From Mycobacterium sp. (lineage in GTDB: Bacteria > Actinomycetota > Actinomycetes > Mycobacteriales > Mycobacteriaceae), in NCBI GenBank assembly GCA_020438845.1, contig JAGQTV010000106.1:1-64000 (forward strand): a stretch of DNA of 64,000 nt. Reading direction: 5' to 3'. This document shows, piece after piece, positions 38,312-49,275 of the stretch. Position 1 is the stretch's first letter; each line of letters begins with the position of its first letter. The notes under the pieces were generated by a model, which searched no databases, was not told the origin of the DNA, and was given only the letters and a program-made list of their open reading frames with translations. The position numbers were made by a program, and so were the translations under genes.

Positions 38312-38327
38312 TGTGACTACCGTCACA
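38312..38327. promoter_or_regulatory. CRP-type binding site (TGTGA-N6-TCACA)
   Basis: TGTGACTACCGTCACA is a perfect match to the CRP consensus, with arms TGTGA/TCACA extended by one more pair (C/G). It lies in the 99-bp gap between the kinase stop and the ferritin-like start. Mycobacteria encode a cAMP receptor protein (Rv3676 type) with this specificity. The effect (activation or repression) cannot be told. Confidence 0.6.
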
Positions 38328-38375
38328 ATGCTGTCACGGTTGCTCAGGGGCCGTCAACCGCGCACGGCCCTCATG

Positions 38376-39830
38376 TCAGACCAGCGACTCGGGCGCGGGC
38401 GCGACGAGTGGGAGGACGACGACGAAGCGGGTGTCGCCGGGCCTCGATTGCACCTGCAGGTTGCCCCGGTGCTTCTCGGCCACGATCCGCCAGGCCAGGT
38501 CGAGGCCCAGGCCGGTGCCCTCGCCGAACGGCTTGGTGGTGAAGAAGGGTGTGAAGATCCGGTCGACGATGTCTTCGGGGATGCCCGGCCCGTCGTCGCA
38601 GATCTCGATCCGGACCATCTCGTCGTTCTCCCGTCGGGTGCGCACCGTCAGCGTGCCCGGACCGTTCATGGCCTGGATCGCGTTATCGAAAAGGTTGGTC
38701 CACACCTGATTCAGATCGCCTGGGTAACAGAGCAATTCCGGCAACGCAGTGTCGAACTCCTTCACCACCCGGATCGGTCCGCCCTTACCGACCTTCTCGC
38801 CGAACATCATCAGCGTGCTCCGCAGCAGGTCGTGGACGTCGGCGGACTGGTAGGGGGCACGGTCCATCTGCGAGTACTGCTTGGTATCGGCCAGCAATGC
38901 CGAGATGCGCTTGCTGGCCTCGGCGATGCGGCTGACCGAAAGCTCGGTGTCGATGGTGTATTTCAGCCAGCCGACAGCAGTCTGCAGTGTGGCCGAGCAG
39001 TCGACCGCCTCGACGCATGCCTCGACGCGTTCCAGCCAATCGGTGCCCAGGCCGGCCTCGACGAACGTCGGCGCGTAGTCCCAGCCGCCGGCGATGCCGT
39101 GGTCGTCGAGCCAGTCGCCGACCTGATCCTCCCGATCCGAGGCCTCCAGCGCCGTGAGCTCCAGCCCCTTCGATTTGGCCACCTCCTCGGCGACCTCGTC
39201 CTGCATTTGCACCAGCACCCGCAACGCTTCCGGAGTGAACTTGCCGTCGCCCAGCATCGCCAGCTTCTGCCGCATCTTTCCGAAGTTCTCCCGCAGGCTG
39301 GCGACGTCCCGCGCGATCGCCGCAGCTGGGTTGTTGAGCTGATGGGTAAGGCCCGCCGTGATCGTGCCCAGCGCCAGCAGCGTCTCGCGCTGACCGATGA
39401 TCTGACGCGACCGCCGGCCGCCGACCATGTGGCCTTCGAGCAGATGCACGGCCATCGGGAACTCCGACTGCATGAAGGCGGCGAAGACCTCGGCGTCGAG
39501 CACGAAGAACCTCGACGGCCTGGTCACCCGCACCGAGGCTTCGTAGCGGTGCTCCTCATCGGGAATGAAGGCCGACCACGCGCCGCAATAGACGCCGCGC
39601 TGTTCGGTGCGGCCAGTCTGAATGTCAACTCCGCCAGAGAGTTTCGACATCACCACCTCGCCGTCGAGGAGGACGTAGAAGCATGTTGCCGGATCACCTT
39701 CCCGGCAGACCGAGCCGGACTCGATGACGGCGATGTGGCCGTTCTCGCACAGCGTCTGCAACTGTGCATCGTTCAGGGCCTCGAAGAGGAACAGCGTCCG
39801 CAGTTCGTCCGGTAGGCATTTCTCGCCCAT
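38376..39830 (-). CDS. sensor histidine kinase with cyclic-nucleotide-binding domain
   Basis: 484 residues, no membrane segment. An N-terminal cNMP-binding-like domain covers about residues 5-125 (FLFEALNDAQLQTLCENGHI, YVLLDGEVVMSKLSGG), without a fully canonical phosphate-binding cassette. An NtrB-like phosphoacceptor region ITAGLTHQLNNPAAAIARDV is near residue 155. The HATPase domain is about residues 340-475 with LNQVWTNLFDNAIQAM, EICDDGPGIP and GEGTGLGLDLAWRIV. It is soluble, so it senses a cytoplasmic signal. The gene starts 16 bp after the receiver-flavoprotein stop with AAGGGA before its ATG, so they are one operon and presumably a phosphotransfer pair. Confidence 0.88.
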   Translation of the reverse strand: MGEKCLPDELRTLFLFEALNDAQLQTLCENGHIAVIESGSVCREGDPATCFYVLLDGEVVMSKLSGGVDIQTGRTEQRGVYCGAWSAFIPDEEHRYEASVRVTRPSRFFVLDAEVFAAFMQSEFPMAVHLLEGHMVGGRRSRQIIGQRETLLALGTITAGLTHQLNNPAAAIARDVASLRENFGKMRQKLAMLGDGKFTPEALRVLVQMQDEVAEEVAKSKGLELTALEASDREDQVGDWLDDHGIAGGWDYAPTFVEAGLGTDWLERVEACVEAVDCSATLQTAVGWLKYTIDTELSVSRIAEASKRISALLADTKQYSQMDRAPYQSADVHDLLRSTLMMFGEKVGKGGPIRVVKEFDTALPELLCYPGDLNQVWTNLFDNAIQAMNGPGTLTVRTRRENDEMVRIEICDDGPGIPEDIVDRIFTPFFTTKPFGEGTGLGLDLAWRIVAEKHRGNLQVQSRPGDTRFVVVLPLVAPAPESLV

Positions 39831-39846
39831 GGTCGTCCCTTTCGGC

Positions 39847-41547
39847 TCAGACTTCGGCCAGATAGCGATGCACCAGCATCACCGCCATCGAACCCTCGCC
39901 GACGGCGGCGGCCACCCGCTTGGCTGACTCGGCGCGCACGTCGCCGGCAACGAACACACCCGGCACGCTGGTCTCCAAGTGGTGCGGCGGGCGGTCGAGC
40001 ATCCAACCGCAGACGTTGCGCAGGTCCGGTCCGGACAGGATGAACCCGTGGTTGTCACGGGCGAGAACACCGTCCAGCCAGCTTGTGCGCGGTTCGGCGC
40101 CGATGAAGCAGCACATCCGGGTGCAGTGCACCGTCGTCCGCTCGCCGCTCTGGGTGTCCTGCAGCACCAGGCCGGTGAGGTGGTCGTCCGCACCGAGGGT
40201 ATCCACGACTTCGGTGCAGGTGCGGACGGAGATCTTGTCGTTCGCAGCGATCTGCTGGATGAGGTAGTGCGACATCGAGGCCTCCAACGACGGCCCGCGC
40301 ACCAGCATGGTCACCGACTTCGCTTCCCGCGCCATGAACATCGCGGCCTGTCCGGCCGAGTTGGCCCCGCCCACGATGTAGACGTCCTCGCCGGCACACT
40401 CGGATGCGTCCGACACCGACGCTCCGTAGTAGACGCCGCGCCCGACGTAGTTGCCGCCGGGATCCTCCGGGTTGTTCCAGCAGCCGGTGACCTTCAACTG
40501 CCGGTAATCGACACCGGTGGCCAAAATGACCGCCTGAGCCCCGATGGTACTGCCGTCCTCGAATCCGATCGTGCGCGCGGAACCGGGATCGCCCGCGTCC
40601 AACCGCACCGCTTTGCGCGTGGTGATGACCTCCGCCCCGAACCGCTCGGCCTGGCGGCGGGCCGACGTCGTCAGTTCGGCGCCCGAGACGCCGGTGGGAA
40701 AGCCGAGGTAGTTCTCGATCCGGGAACTGCGACCGGCCTGACCGCCGGTTGCGGTCTCCTCGATCAGCACCGTCTTGAGACCCTCCGACGCGCCGTAGAC
40801 CGCCGCGGCCAGCCCGGCCGGGCCACCGCCGATGACGGCCAGGTCGTACATCGGGAACCGGGGCTCCGTCGAGAGCCCGAGCATCGCGGCGAGTTCGGCG
40901 TCGCTCGGTTGCACGAGGACCCGACCCTGCTCGGTGATGACCACCGGCAGTTCGAGCCCATCCAGGCCCGCAACCTCGAGGAGTTGCAGGCCCTTGGGGT
41001 CGTCGGCCATGAAGGAGCGGAACGAATGCTGGTTTCGAGCCAGGAACTGGCGGACCGCCCACGAGCGCTCGTTCCAGCGGTGGCCGATCACTTTGGTGTG
41101 CGGCACGGCCCGGTCCCCGGCGGCCCGCCACCCTTCCAGCAGCGTGTCGATCACCGGGTAGAGCTTCTCCTCCGGCGGGTCCCAGGGTTTCAGCAGGTAA
41201 TGGTCCAGATCGACGACGTTGATGGCGTCGATCGCGGCGTGGGTGTCGGCGTAGGCGGTCAGCAGTACCCGCCGGGCAAGCGGGTACAGATCCATGGCCG
41301 CCTCGAGGAATTCGATGCCGCTCATCTTCGGCATCCGATAGTCGGCGACGAAGAGGGCCACCACGTCGCCCCGCAACTTCAGTTCGGCGAGGGTTTCCAG
41401 CGCGTCGGGACCCGATTCCGCCCGCACGATCCGGTAGCGCTCGCCGTAATGCCGACGCAGGTCACGGGCCACCGCCCGCGAGACGGCCGGGTCGTCATCG
41501 ACGGTGAGAATGACGGGCTTGTGGGTTTGGGGTGCAGTTCCAGTCAT
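39847..41547 (-). CDS. response-regulator receiver domain fused to thioredoxin-reductase-like flavoprotein
   Basis: 566 residues. Residues about 10-135 are a receiver domain: acidic pair in LTVDDDPAVSR, phosphoacceptor Asp in VALFVADYRMPKMSG, Thr in RRVLLTAYAD and Lys in HYLLKPWDPP. A glutaredoxin/thioredoxin-like linker part (about 150-240) is followed by a pyridine-nucleotide-disulfide oxidoreductase (about 250-560) with FAD motif DLAVIGGGPAGLAAAVYGAS and NADPH motif VYIVGGANSAGQAAMFMA. Where thioredoxin reductase has CATCDG before the NADPH motif, this protein reads GASVSD, so the redox disulfide is absent. No DNA-binding domain: the output is enzymatic. CATACT 8 nt before the ATG may be its -10. 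Confidence 0.88.
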   Translation of the reverse strand: MTGTAPQTHKPVILTVDDDPAVSRAVARDLRRHYGERYRIVRAESGPDALETLAELKLRGDVVALFVADYRMPKMSGIEFLEAAMDLYPLARRVLLTAYADTHAAIDAINVVDLDHYLLKPWDPPEEKLYPVIDTLLEGWRAAGDRAVPHTKVIGHRWNERSWAVRQFLARNQHSFRSFMADDPKGLQLLEVAGLDGLELPVVITEQGRVLVQPSDAELAAMLGLSTEPRFPMYDLAVIGGGPAGLAAAVYGASEGLKTVLIEETATGGQAGRSSRIENYLGFPTGVSGAELTTSARRQAERFGAEVITTRKAVRLDAGDPGSARTIGFEDGSTIGAQAVILATGVDYRQLKVTGCWNNPEDPGGNYVGRGVYYGASVSDASECAGEDVYIVGGANSAGQAAMFMAREAKSVTMLVRGPSLEASMSHYLIQQIAANDKISVRTCTEVVDTLGADDHLTGLVLQDTQSGERTTVHCTRMCCFIGAEPRTSWLDGVLARDNHGFILSGPDLRNVCGWMLDRPPHHLETSVPGVFVAGDVRAESAKRVAAAVGEGSMAVMLVHRYLAEV

Positions 41548-41883
41548 CGTCTTGAAGTATGCGCCCGTTTCCGGCCCTTGGAACTGAGGGCGCCGGAACT
41601 GGGGGCGCCGGAACTGGGGCGCCGGAATTGGGGCCGCCGGAACCGATGCTCGTGAACCTTCTGATGGCCCGGTTCGCGAACCATGTTGACGGACGCCTAC
41701 GGGGTAGGGTCATCACAACCGGCGCATGGGCGGGCAGTTCCGCCAAACCCGCGCGATCCCCCACCTTCGAGGTGCCTCTCACGCATGTACCGATGTTCCC
41801 AAGAAAAGTCGATTTATACTGCGGGACAGGCTCTTTCGCGTACAAAAAGGCGGCTAAGCCAGCATTCCGCGAAAAAATCCGAG
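41548..41883. other. 336-bp intergenic region without a recognised gene
   Basis: It contains the 15-bp tandem repeats at 41580-41645. Frames on both strands cross it but show no recognisable protein. On the minus strand the lipZ-like stop is followed by a short CCGA/TCGG stem and a run of six T (41873-41888), a weak candidate terminator. The remainder is unassigned and slightly AT-richer than its neighbours. Confidence 0.6.
41580..41645. repeat. 15-bp tandem repeat upstream of the receiver-flavoprotein gene
   Basis: GGAACTGAGGGCGCC at 41580-41594, GGAACTGGGGGCGCC at 41595-41609, a 14-bp copy at 41610-41623, GGAATTGGGGCCGCC at 41624-41638 and a partial copy after it. The array begins about 30 bp upstream of the flavoprotein ATG. 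Confidence 0.8.
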
Positions 41884-42768
41884 TTAGTCGGTGGCCGGGC
41901 CCCCCGCGCCGAGCAGTAGCAGGGCTGCCTCGGTGAACCGGGCCGGAACCTCGATCTGTGGGTAGTGGCCGACGCCGTTCAACTCGATCACTTCGGCCGC
42001 TGGGCGCAATTGACGCAGGCCGGCCAGCACCTCGGTGGTGGCCACCGGGTCGGCGGTTGCCCACAGGAAGCTCAAGGGCTTGGGCCAGTCCCGCACTGCA
42101 CCATGCCATCTTTGGGCGTAGCGAACCCGCTCGTTGAGGTAGGCGCAGAGCAGGTGCAGGATGTGGTTGCCGTCAGCCCGGGCTAGCAACGCCCACTGGG
42201 CGTCGGCCTCCCCAGTCGCCAATGGGTGGTCCGAGCTGAACAGCTTGGAAAAACCCCGCACGAAGCCGCGCCGGTTGGTCAACCGAGCGAAGACCGGTCC
42301 CAACGGCCCGCGCAGGATCTTCTGGCTGAGCCGCAGGCTCGCCCGCTCGATGATCACACTGCCGTTGGTGAGCACCGCAGCCTGAAGGTCGAAGCTCAGT
42401 CTTCCGGCAAGATCACGGGCCAGCAGTTCGGTGGCCACCGATGTCCCCATGTCGTGGGCCACCAGGACCACCGGGCCGGCCAGGTTCTGCGCGACGACCT
42501 GCTCGACGATGTCGGCCTGCGCGAACAGGCTGTACCGGTGCGGTCGGGGCTTGTCGGACAGCCCGAACCCGAGGAAGTCCAACGTGAGCCAGGAACGTTC
42601 CCCCAGCCGCTCGGTCACCGCGCGGAAATCGTAGGAGCTGGAGGGGAATCCGTGCAGCAGCAGCACGGTCGGACCCTCACCCGCGGCCGATCTGACGAAT
42701 ATCCGTCCACCCTCGGTGGTGACCATCCGGCCACCGGCCTGCCACTCGGCGACGCTCTCGGGAAGCAC
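41884..42768 (-). CDS. alpha/beta hydrolase (lipZ/Rv1834-like, Asp nucleophile)
   Basis: 294 residues with the alpha/beta hydrolase fold: oxyanion segment LLLHGFPSSSYDF, nucleophile elbow VLVAHDMGTSVA and catalytic His in LNGVGHYPQIE. The nucleophile position is Asp, as in epoxide hydrolases and haloalkane dehalogenases, not the Ser of esterases, so the lipase-style name of its M. tuberculosis counterpart may mislead. GTG 42768 lies 6 nt after TAGCGT, favouring a leaderless start over the TTG 3 nt upstream. It is 54 bp downstream of... no shared operon with gcvB is needed, as gcvB ends at 42822 on the same strand. Confidence 0.82.
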   Translation of the reverse strand: MLPESVAEWQAGGRMVTTEGGRIFVRSAAGEGPTVLLLHGFPSSSYDFRAVTERLGERSWLTLDFLGFGLSDKPRPHRYSLFAQADIVEQVVAQNLAGPVVLVAHDMGTSVATELLARDLAGRLSFDLQAAVLTNGSVIIERASLRLSQKILRGPLGPVFARLTNRRGFVRGFSKLFSSDHPLATGEADAQWALLARADGNHILHLLCAYLNERVRYAQRWHGAVRDWPKPLSFLWATADPVATTEVLAGLRQLRPAAEVIELNGVGHYPQIEVPARFTEAALLLLGAGGPATD

Positions 42769-42774
42769 CAACTG

Positions 42775-42780
42775 ACGCTA
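42775..42780 (-). promoter_or_regulatory. -10 hexamer of the lipZ-like gene
   Basis: TAGCGT on the minus strand, 6 nt before the GTG at 42768. Confidence 0.4.
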
Positions 42781-42821
42781 TCAGCCGCGCCGCTCACTGG
42801 GTCCGACCGTGCGGCACCTCC

Positions 42822-45689
<2,868 letters not shown>

Positions 45690-45729
45690 GGGGCACTCCT
45701 GACTCGGGCTGGACGCGTCGTCGGACGTC

Positions 45730-45917
45730 CTCTCCCTCTGTCGTCTGTGCCTGAGAGATTCAGCGGTCGCACCGCTTTTCCCCATGGGCGGGCTGCCAGT
45801 CCGGCAGCCGCTTTCCAGAGGCATCGTGGCCCGGTGCGGTTCGGGTGCCTGAGAGGTTGGCGGAGAGGTGTTGCTCCTTCGGCGTCCGCGACTGGCTGCC
45901 GCGAATCTCTCCCGCAC
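45730..45917 (-). promoter_or_regulatory. tandem glycine riboswitch
   Basis: On the minus strand the leader shows both aptamers. The first runs from GCGGGAGAG through GCCGAAGGAGCAA to CCTCTCAGGCAC; the second closes with AATCTCTCAGGCAC, ACGACAGAGGGAGAGG. These are the conserved glycine-aptamer sequences, present twice in series. The element ends about 40 nt before the gcvB GTG. Glycine binding is expected to raise expression of the cleavage enzyme. Confidence 0.9.
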
Positions 45918-45935
45918 GCGGTCGATGCGCACTTG

Positions 45936-45941
45936 ATTCTA
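45936..45941 (-). promoter_or_regulatory. -10 hexamer of the gcvB riboswitch transcript
   Basis: TAGAAT on the minus strand ends about 20 nt before the first aptamer. No clear -35 box at normal spacing. Confidence 0.5.
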
Positions 45942-45973
45942 GCCGTGCCAAGCACCGACCGCCGAACAGACTC

Positions 45974-45998
45974 AAAAGCCCCGGACGCGCCGGGGCTT
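45974..45998 (-). terminator. rho-independent terminator after the MerR (resR-type) gene
   Basis: A 9-bp stem AAGCCCCGG/CCGGGGCTT with a 5-nt loop, followed on the minus strand by a short T run (CTTTTGAG). It lies between the MerR gene stop (46029) and the gcvB promoter, insulating the two. Confidence 0.75.
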
Positions 45999-46028
45999 CG
46001 GAGATCTCTGCTCTGGTCGCGGTAAGGC

Positions 46029-46637
46029 TCAGCCGATCTTGCGGTCGCGGCTCTTGCGGCGGGAGGCCAGTTCGTCTTCCGGTGCGGCGATAGCTTCCCC
46101 GCCGTCGGCGCGCTCTCCGGGGAATTCGGCGATGGCACCGGTGAGTTCGCGCATTGCACCGCTTACCGCGATACCGAACACGCCCTGGCCGCCCTGCAGC
46201 AGGTCGACGACTTCTTCGGCCGACGTGCACTCGTAGACAGTCGTTCCGTCGGAGAACAGCGTGATGTTCGCCAAATCCTGCACCCCACGCTGGCGCAGGT
46301 GATCGACCGCCACGCGGATGTTGTGCAGGGAAATGCCGGTGTCCAGGAGTCGCTTCACGATCTTGAGGACCAGGATGTCCTTGAACGAGTACAGCCGCTG
46401 ACTGCCCGAACCGGCGGCACCCCGGATGGACGGGACCACCAGCGAGGTGCGGGCCCAGTAGTCGAGTTGGCGATAGGTGATACCGGCGATCTGGCATGCG
46501 CTGGGTCCGCGGTAGCCGACCAGTTCATCGGGGACGGAGTTGTCCGGGAACAGCCCGCCCTGCGCCGGCGAATCCACTTTCAAGGGACCGCTGGGGACAG
46601 CGAAGTCGAGATGTTCCTGACGTGGCTCGTCGCCCAC
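46029..46637 (-). CDS. MerR-family regulator (Rv1830/ResR-like)
   Basis: 202 residues. A MerR-type winged helix spans about residues 45-115 ([55 protein letters not shown]; shown in parts), then an effector part [29 protein letters not shown]. It corresponds to M. tuberculosis Rv1830, described as ResR, linked to antibiotic resilience and to growth and division genes. GTG 46637 with AGAGGA upstream is the start; an open extension to 46712 has no support. TATGCT at 46671-46676 may be the -10. Followed by a terminator. Confidence 0.88.
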   Translation of the reverse strand: MGDEPRQEHLDFAVPSGPLKVDSPAQGGLFPDNSVPDELVGYRGPSACQIAGITYRQLDYWARTSLVVPSIRGAAGSGSQRLYSFKDILVLKIVKRLLDTGISLHNIRVAVDHLRQRGVQDLANITLFSDGTTVYECTSAEEVVDLLQGGQGVFGIAVSGAMRELTGAIAEFPGERADGGEAIAAPEDELASRRKSRDRKIG

Positions 46638-46868
46638 GGTGCTTCCTCTCGCCGTTCCCAGAGTGGTTCGAGCATACGCCTGGTCGACAGTGCAATTGGG
46701 CCACTGCGTCAAACCTGGGTCGCATCAAAAGTATGGGTGCCTGTTTCGGCGACCACTGTGAACCGGCGGGCGTGTCGAGACCACCGCTGACTCAGATGCA
46801 ACGCTTCCGTGATCTGGGTAGCGCGCAAAATCTGGGGAGCCGGGGGAATCTGCGAACCCGGGATCCGA

Positions 46869-47363
46869 TCAGGTGGCCTTGAAGTCGTCCGGTGAGATGC
46901 TGTCGAGGAATTCCTTGAATTTCTCGACTTCGTCTTCGCGCGCGGCGCCCGCCGACTCCTCGTCGTTCTCATCGGGAATCAACAGGCCAGCCTCGTCGAG
47001 AACGGCCTCTTCGACGTAGATGGGTACTCCCATCCGCAACGCGATGGCAACTGAGTCCGACGGCCGCGCCGACACGCGGACGTCCTGATCAAAAATGAGA
47101 TCCGCGTAGAACGTGCCTTCCTGGAGGTCGACGATCCGCACCTCTTTGAGTGAATGGCCCAGTGCGCCAATCACATCACGGAACAAGTCATGAGTCAGCG
47201 GGCGGACCGGTTCCACGCCCTGCTGTTCGAGGATGATTGCGTTGGCCTCGGTCTGTCCGATCCAGATCGGCAGGTAGCGGTCACCAGTGGTCTCCCGCAG
47301 AAGGAGGACCGGCTGATTGGCGGGCTGCTCAACCCGGATGCCGACCACTCGAACTTCAGCCAT
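46869..47363 (-). CDS. bifunctional nuclease family protein (DUF151, Rv1829-like)
   Basis: 164 residues with the bifunctional-nuclease domain: VVGIRVEQPANQPVLLLRETTGDRYLPIWIGQTEANAI at the start (shown partly: RYLPIWIGQTEANAI), RPLTHDLFRDVIGALG, FYADLIFDQDVRVSARPSDSVAIALRMGVPIYVEE. The acidic C-terminus (PDENDEESAGAAREDEVE) is typical of mycobacterial members. In plants a homologue has RNase/DNase activity; the bacterial role is unclear. GGAGGTGA precedes the ATG. Conserved between the two MerR genes in mycobacteria. Confidence 0.9.
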   Translation of the reverse strand: MAEVRVVGIRVEQPANQPVLLLRETTGDRYLPIWIGQTEANAIILEQQGVEPVRPLTHDLFRDVIGALGHSLKEVRIVDLQEGTFYADLIFDQDVRVSARPSDSVAIALRMGVPIYVEEAVLDEAGLLIPDENDEESAGAAREDEVEKFKEFLDSISPDDFKAT

Positions 47364-47456
47364 CTACCGTCTCACCTCCGCGCAAGAAGTGCGTCGCGTC
47401 CGAGTCCCGACCGCGTGACCACCGACCACTGGGGGGTCGTTGAAAAGTCTAATCCT

Positions 47457-48197
47457 TCAGCGGTCGAGAACGTCGCGCACGGCCGACTTGATCAGCGACG
47501 TGTGCAGTGTGATCGCCAGTGCGGCCACCTCACGGGCCAGGTCGTCGGCGCGGTCGCGGGCGCCGGCCCGCCCAGCCTTGCCCACCGGTCCGGCGATCTG
47601 TGCGATGAGATCGGACTGCCGGTCGGCTGCGGACCGGAACGCCCGCAAGTGTCGCGGCTCCACGCCATAGTCTCCGAGGTCGCGGGCGCACTGGGCGATG
47701 ATGACCGCTTGGTCGTCGAAGAACCCGCCCGGCCCAGTCGTGATGATTCCGGCGCGGCACAACGCAGTGATGAGGTTCTCATCGACACCCGAACGCTTGA
47801 GCAGGTCCTCGCGGGTTAGCCGCACCGGTGTCAGCGGGGCCGCGGCGCCGTCGGCGGGAGCGTCACCCACCGGCACCAGCCGGGGCGTCGGGTAGGGCGA
47901 TTCATGGCGGGATTCGTAGCGCGGCAACTCGCCGTCGGGTTCGGCGTCGAGTTTGGCCTTGATGACCTTCAGCGGCAAATAGTGGTCGCGCTGGGCGGTC
48001 AGCACGAACCGCAATCGTGCACAGTCGTAAGCGGTGAACCGGCGGTAGCCCGAGGGGCTGCGCTGCGGAGTCACGAGACCTTCGGCCTCTAAGAACCTGA
48101 TTTTGGAGATCGTCACATCCGGAAAATCCGGCCGCAGCAGATCCAGCACCGCCCCGATAGACATCCCGGCGAGTGCCGGGCTATCGGGAGCCGTCAT
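47457..48197 (-). CDS. ftsR: MerR-family regulator FtsR (Rv1828-like)
   Basis: 246 residues with a MerR-type DNA-binding domain at about residues 12-85 ([42 protein letters not shown], shown partly as [15 protein letters not shown] and [17 protein letters not shown]). A C-terminal helical region follows. The corynebacterial homologue FtsR activates ftsZ. The ATG overlaps the garA stop (ATGA), so it is coupled to the metabolic switch protein GarA. Confidence 0.88.
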   Translation of the reverse strand: MTAPDSPALAGMSIGAVLDLLRPDFPDVTISKIRFLEAEGLVTPQRSPSGYRRFTAYDCARLRFVLTAQRDHYLPLKVIKAKLDAEPDGELPRYESRHESPYPTPRLVPVGDAPADGAAAPLTPVRLTREDLLKRSGVDENLITALCRAGIITTGPGGFFDDQAVIIAQCARDLGDYGVEPRHLRAFRSAADRQSDLIAQIAGPVGKAGRAGARDRADDLAREVAALAITLHTSLIKSAVRDVLDR

Positions 48198-48664
48198 TCT
48201 CCGCTTGCCGGCCTCGGACCGGTCAAGAACACCAGACGGAACTTGCCGATCTGGACCTCGTCCCCATTGGCCAGGGTCGCCGAGTCCACCGGCTCCCGGT
48301 TCACATACGTTCCGTTGAGGCTGCCCACGTCAACGACTTGAAACTCGTTGCTCTCCAACCGGAATTCAGCATGACGGCGGCTCACGGTGACGTCGTCGAG
48401 GAAGATGTCGGAATCCGGATGGCGACCCGCCGACGTGGTGACTTGGTCGAGCAGGAACCGGGACCCCGCATTCGGCCCGCGCTTGACTACAAGTAGCGCC
48501 GAGCCGACTGGCAAACCTTCGACTCCGGACACCGTCGGCTCACCGGCGGGGCTTGCCGGGGCCTCAAGATCATTGAGGAAGTCCGCACGGAAGACGGAGG
48601 TCGTCTCCACAGTCAACTCATCAGAGTTGTCACCGGTGCTCAATTGCCGATCGTTCTCCGCCAC
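48194..48664 (-). CDS. garA: FHA-domain metabolic regulator GarA
   Basis: 156 residues. The N-terminal [12 protein letters not shown] carries the two adjacent Thr (residues 21-22) phosphorylated by PknG and PknB. The FHA domain follows (about 55-145) with [23 protein letters not shown] and [10 protein letters not shown]. Unphosphorylated GarA binds and regulates alpha-ketoglutarate dehydrogenase, glutamate dehydrogenase and glutamate synthase; phosphorylation makes it bind itself. GTG start with GAGGAG 7 nt upstream. Confidence 0.95.
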   Translation of the reverse strand: MAENDRQLSTGDNSDELTVETTSVFRADFLNDLEAPASPAGEPTVSGVEGLPVGSALLVVKRGPNAGSRFLLDQVTTSAGRHPDSDIFLDDVTVSRRHAEFRLESNEFQVVDVGSLNGTYVNREPVDSATLANGDEVQIGKFRLVFLTGPRPASGE

Positions 48665-48732
48665 TCAACTACTCCTCACTGGCCAGTGTCACCCGCGCCG
48701 TCCAGCCAACCCTAACAACCGGTGCACCACAT

Positions 48733-49125
48733 CTAGGTCAGGGTGGCCCGATAGGCGTCCGCGTCGAGCAGAGCCGCGATCCCCGCTTCAAGGGTATCGC
48801 CGCCGGCTTGGAGTTCCAAGAGCCAGCCCTGCCCATAGGGATCGGAGTTGACCAACTGCGGATTGCCCACCAGTTCGTCGTTCACGGCGACGACAGTCGC
48901 CGAGACCGGCGCATACAGATCGGACACCGATTTGGTGGATTCCACCTCGCCGAACGCCTCACCGGCGTTGAGCTTGGTGCCGACCTCGGGCAGTTGTACG
49001 TAGACCACGTCACCGAGAGATGACTGCGCAAAGTCGGTGATGCCGACGCGGACGGTGTCGGTACCTGTGCTGCGGACCCACTCGTGCTCGGCGGTGTAGC
49101 GCAGGTCGGCGGGGATGTCGCTCAC
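48733..49125 (-). CDS. gcvH: glycine cleavage system H protein
   Basis: 130 residues. [31 protein letters not shown] and [15 protein letters not shown] define the H protein; the lipoylated Lys is residue 65. It shuttles the aminomethyl group from the P protein (gcvB). GTG 49125 with GAGGAG upstream is the start; the frame stays open for 24 more codons without support. garA follows 68 bp downstream on the same strand. Confidence 0.93.
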   Translation of the reverse strand: MSDIPADLRYTAEHEWVRSTGTDTVRVGITDFAQSSLGDVVYVQLPEVGTKLNAGEAFGEVESTKSVSDLYAPVSATVVAVNDELVGNPQLVNSDPYGQGWLLELQAGGDTLEAGIAALLDADAYRATLT

Positions 49126-49275
49126 GGGGCTCCTCGGTGCTTCAGTGGCAGAATTCGTCCACCGCTGAGCGTATTGGGCCGGTTTCGGTTGCCGCAAGGC
49201 GGCTCGGTACTACCGGCGCAGCCGGTTGAGGCTGGCCGGGCGCCGCTCGGAAGGCTGTTCTGATCGCATGCGGCG

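Noticed and set aside
37608-39815. 735-codon plus-strand frame opposite the diiron and kinase genes
   Set aside because: Antisense shadow; both minus-strand genes carry complete family motifs.
41559-41936. 125-codon plus-strand frame over the 15-bp repeats
   Set aside because: Its first 30 residues are just repeat translation and it runs antisense into the lipZ-like gene.
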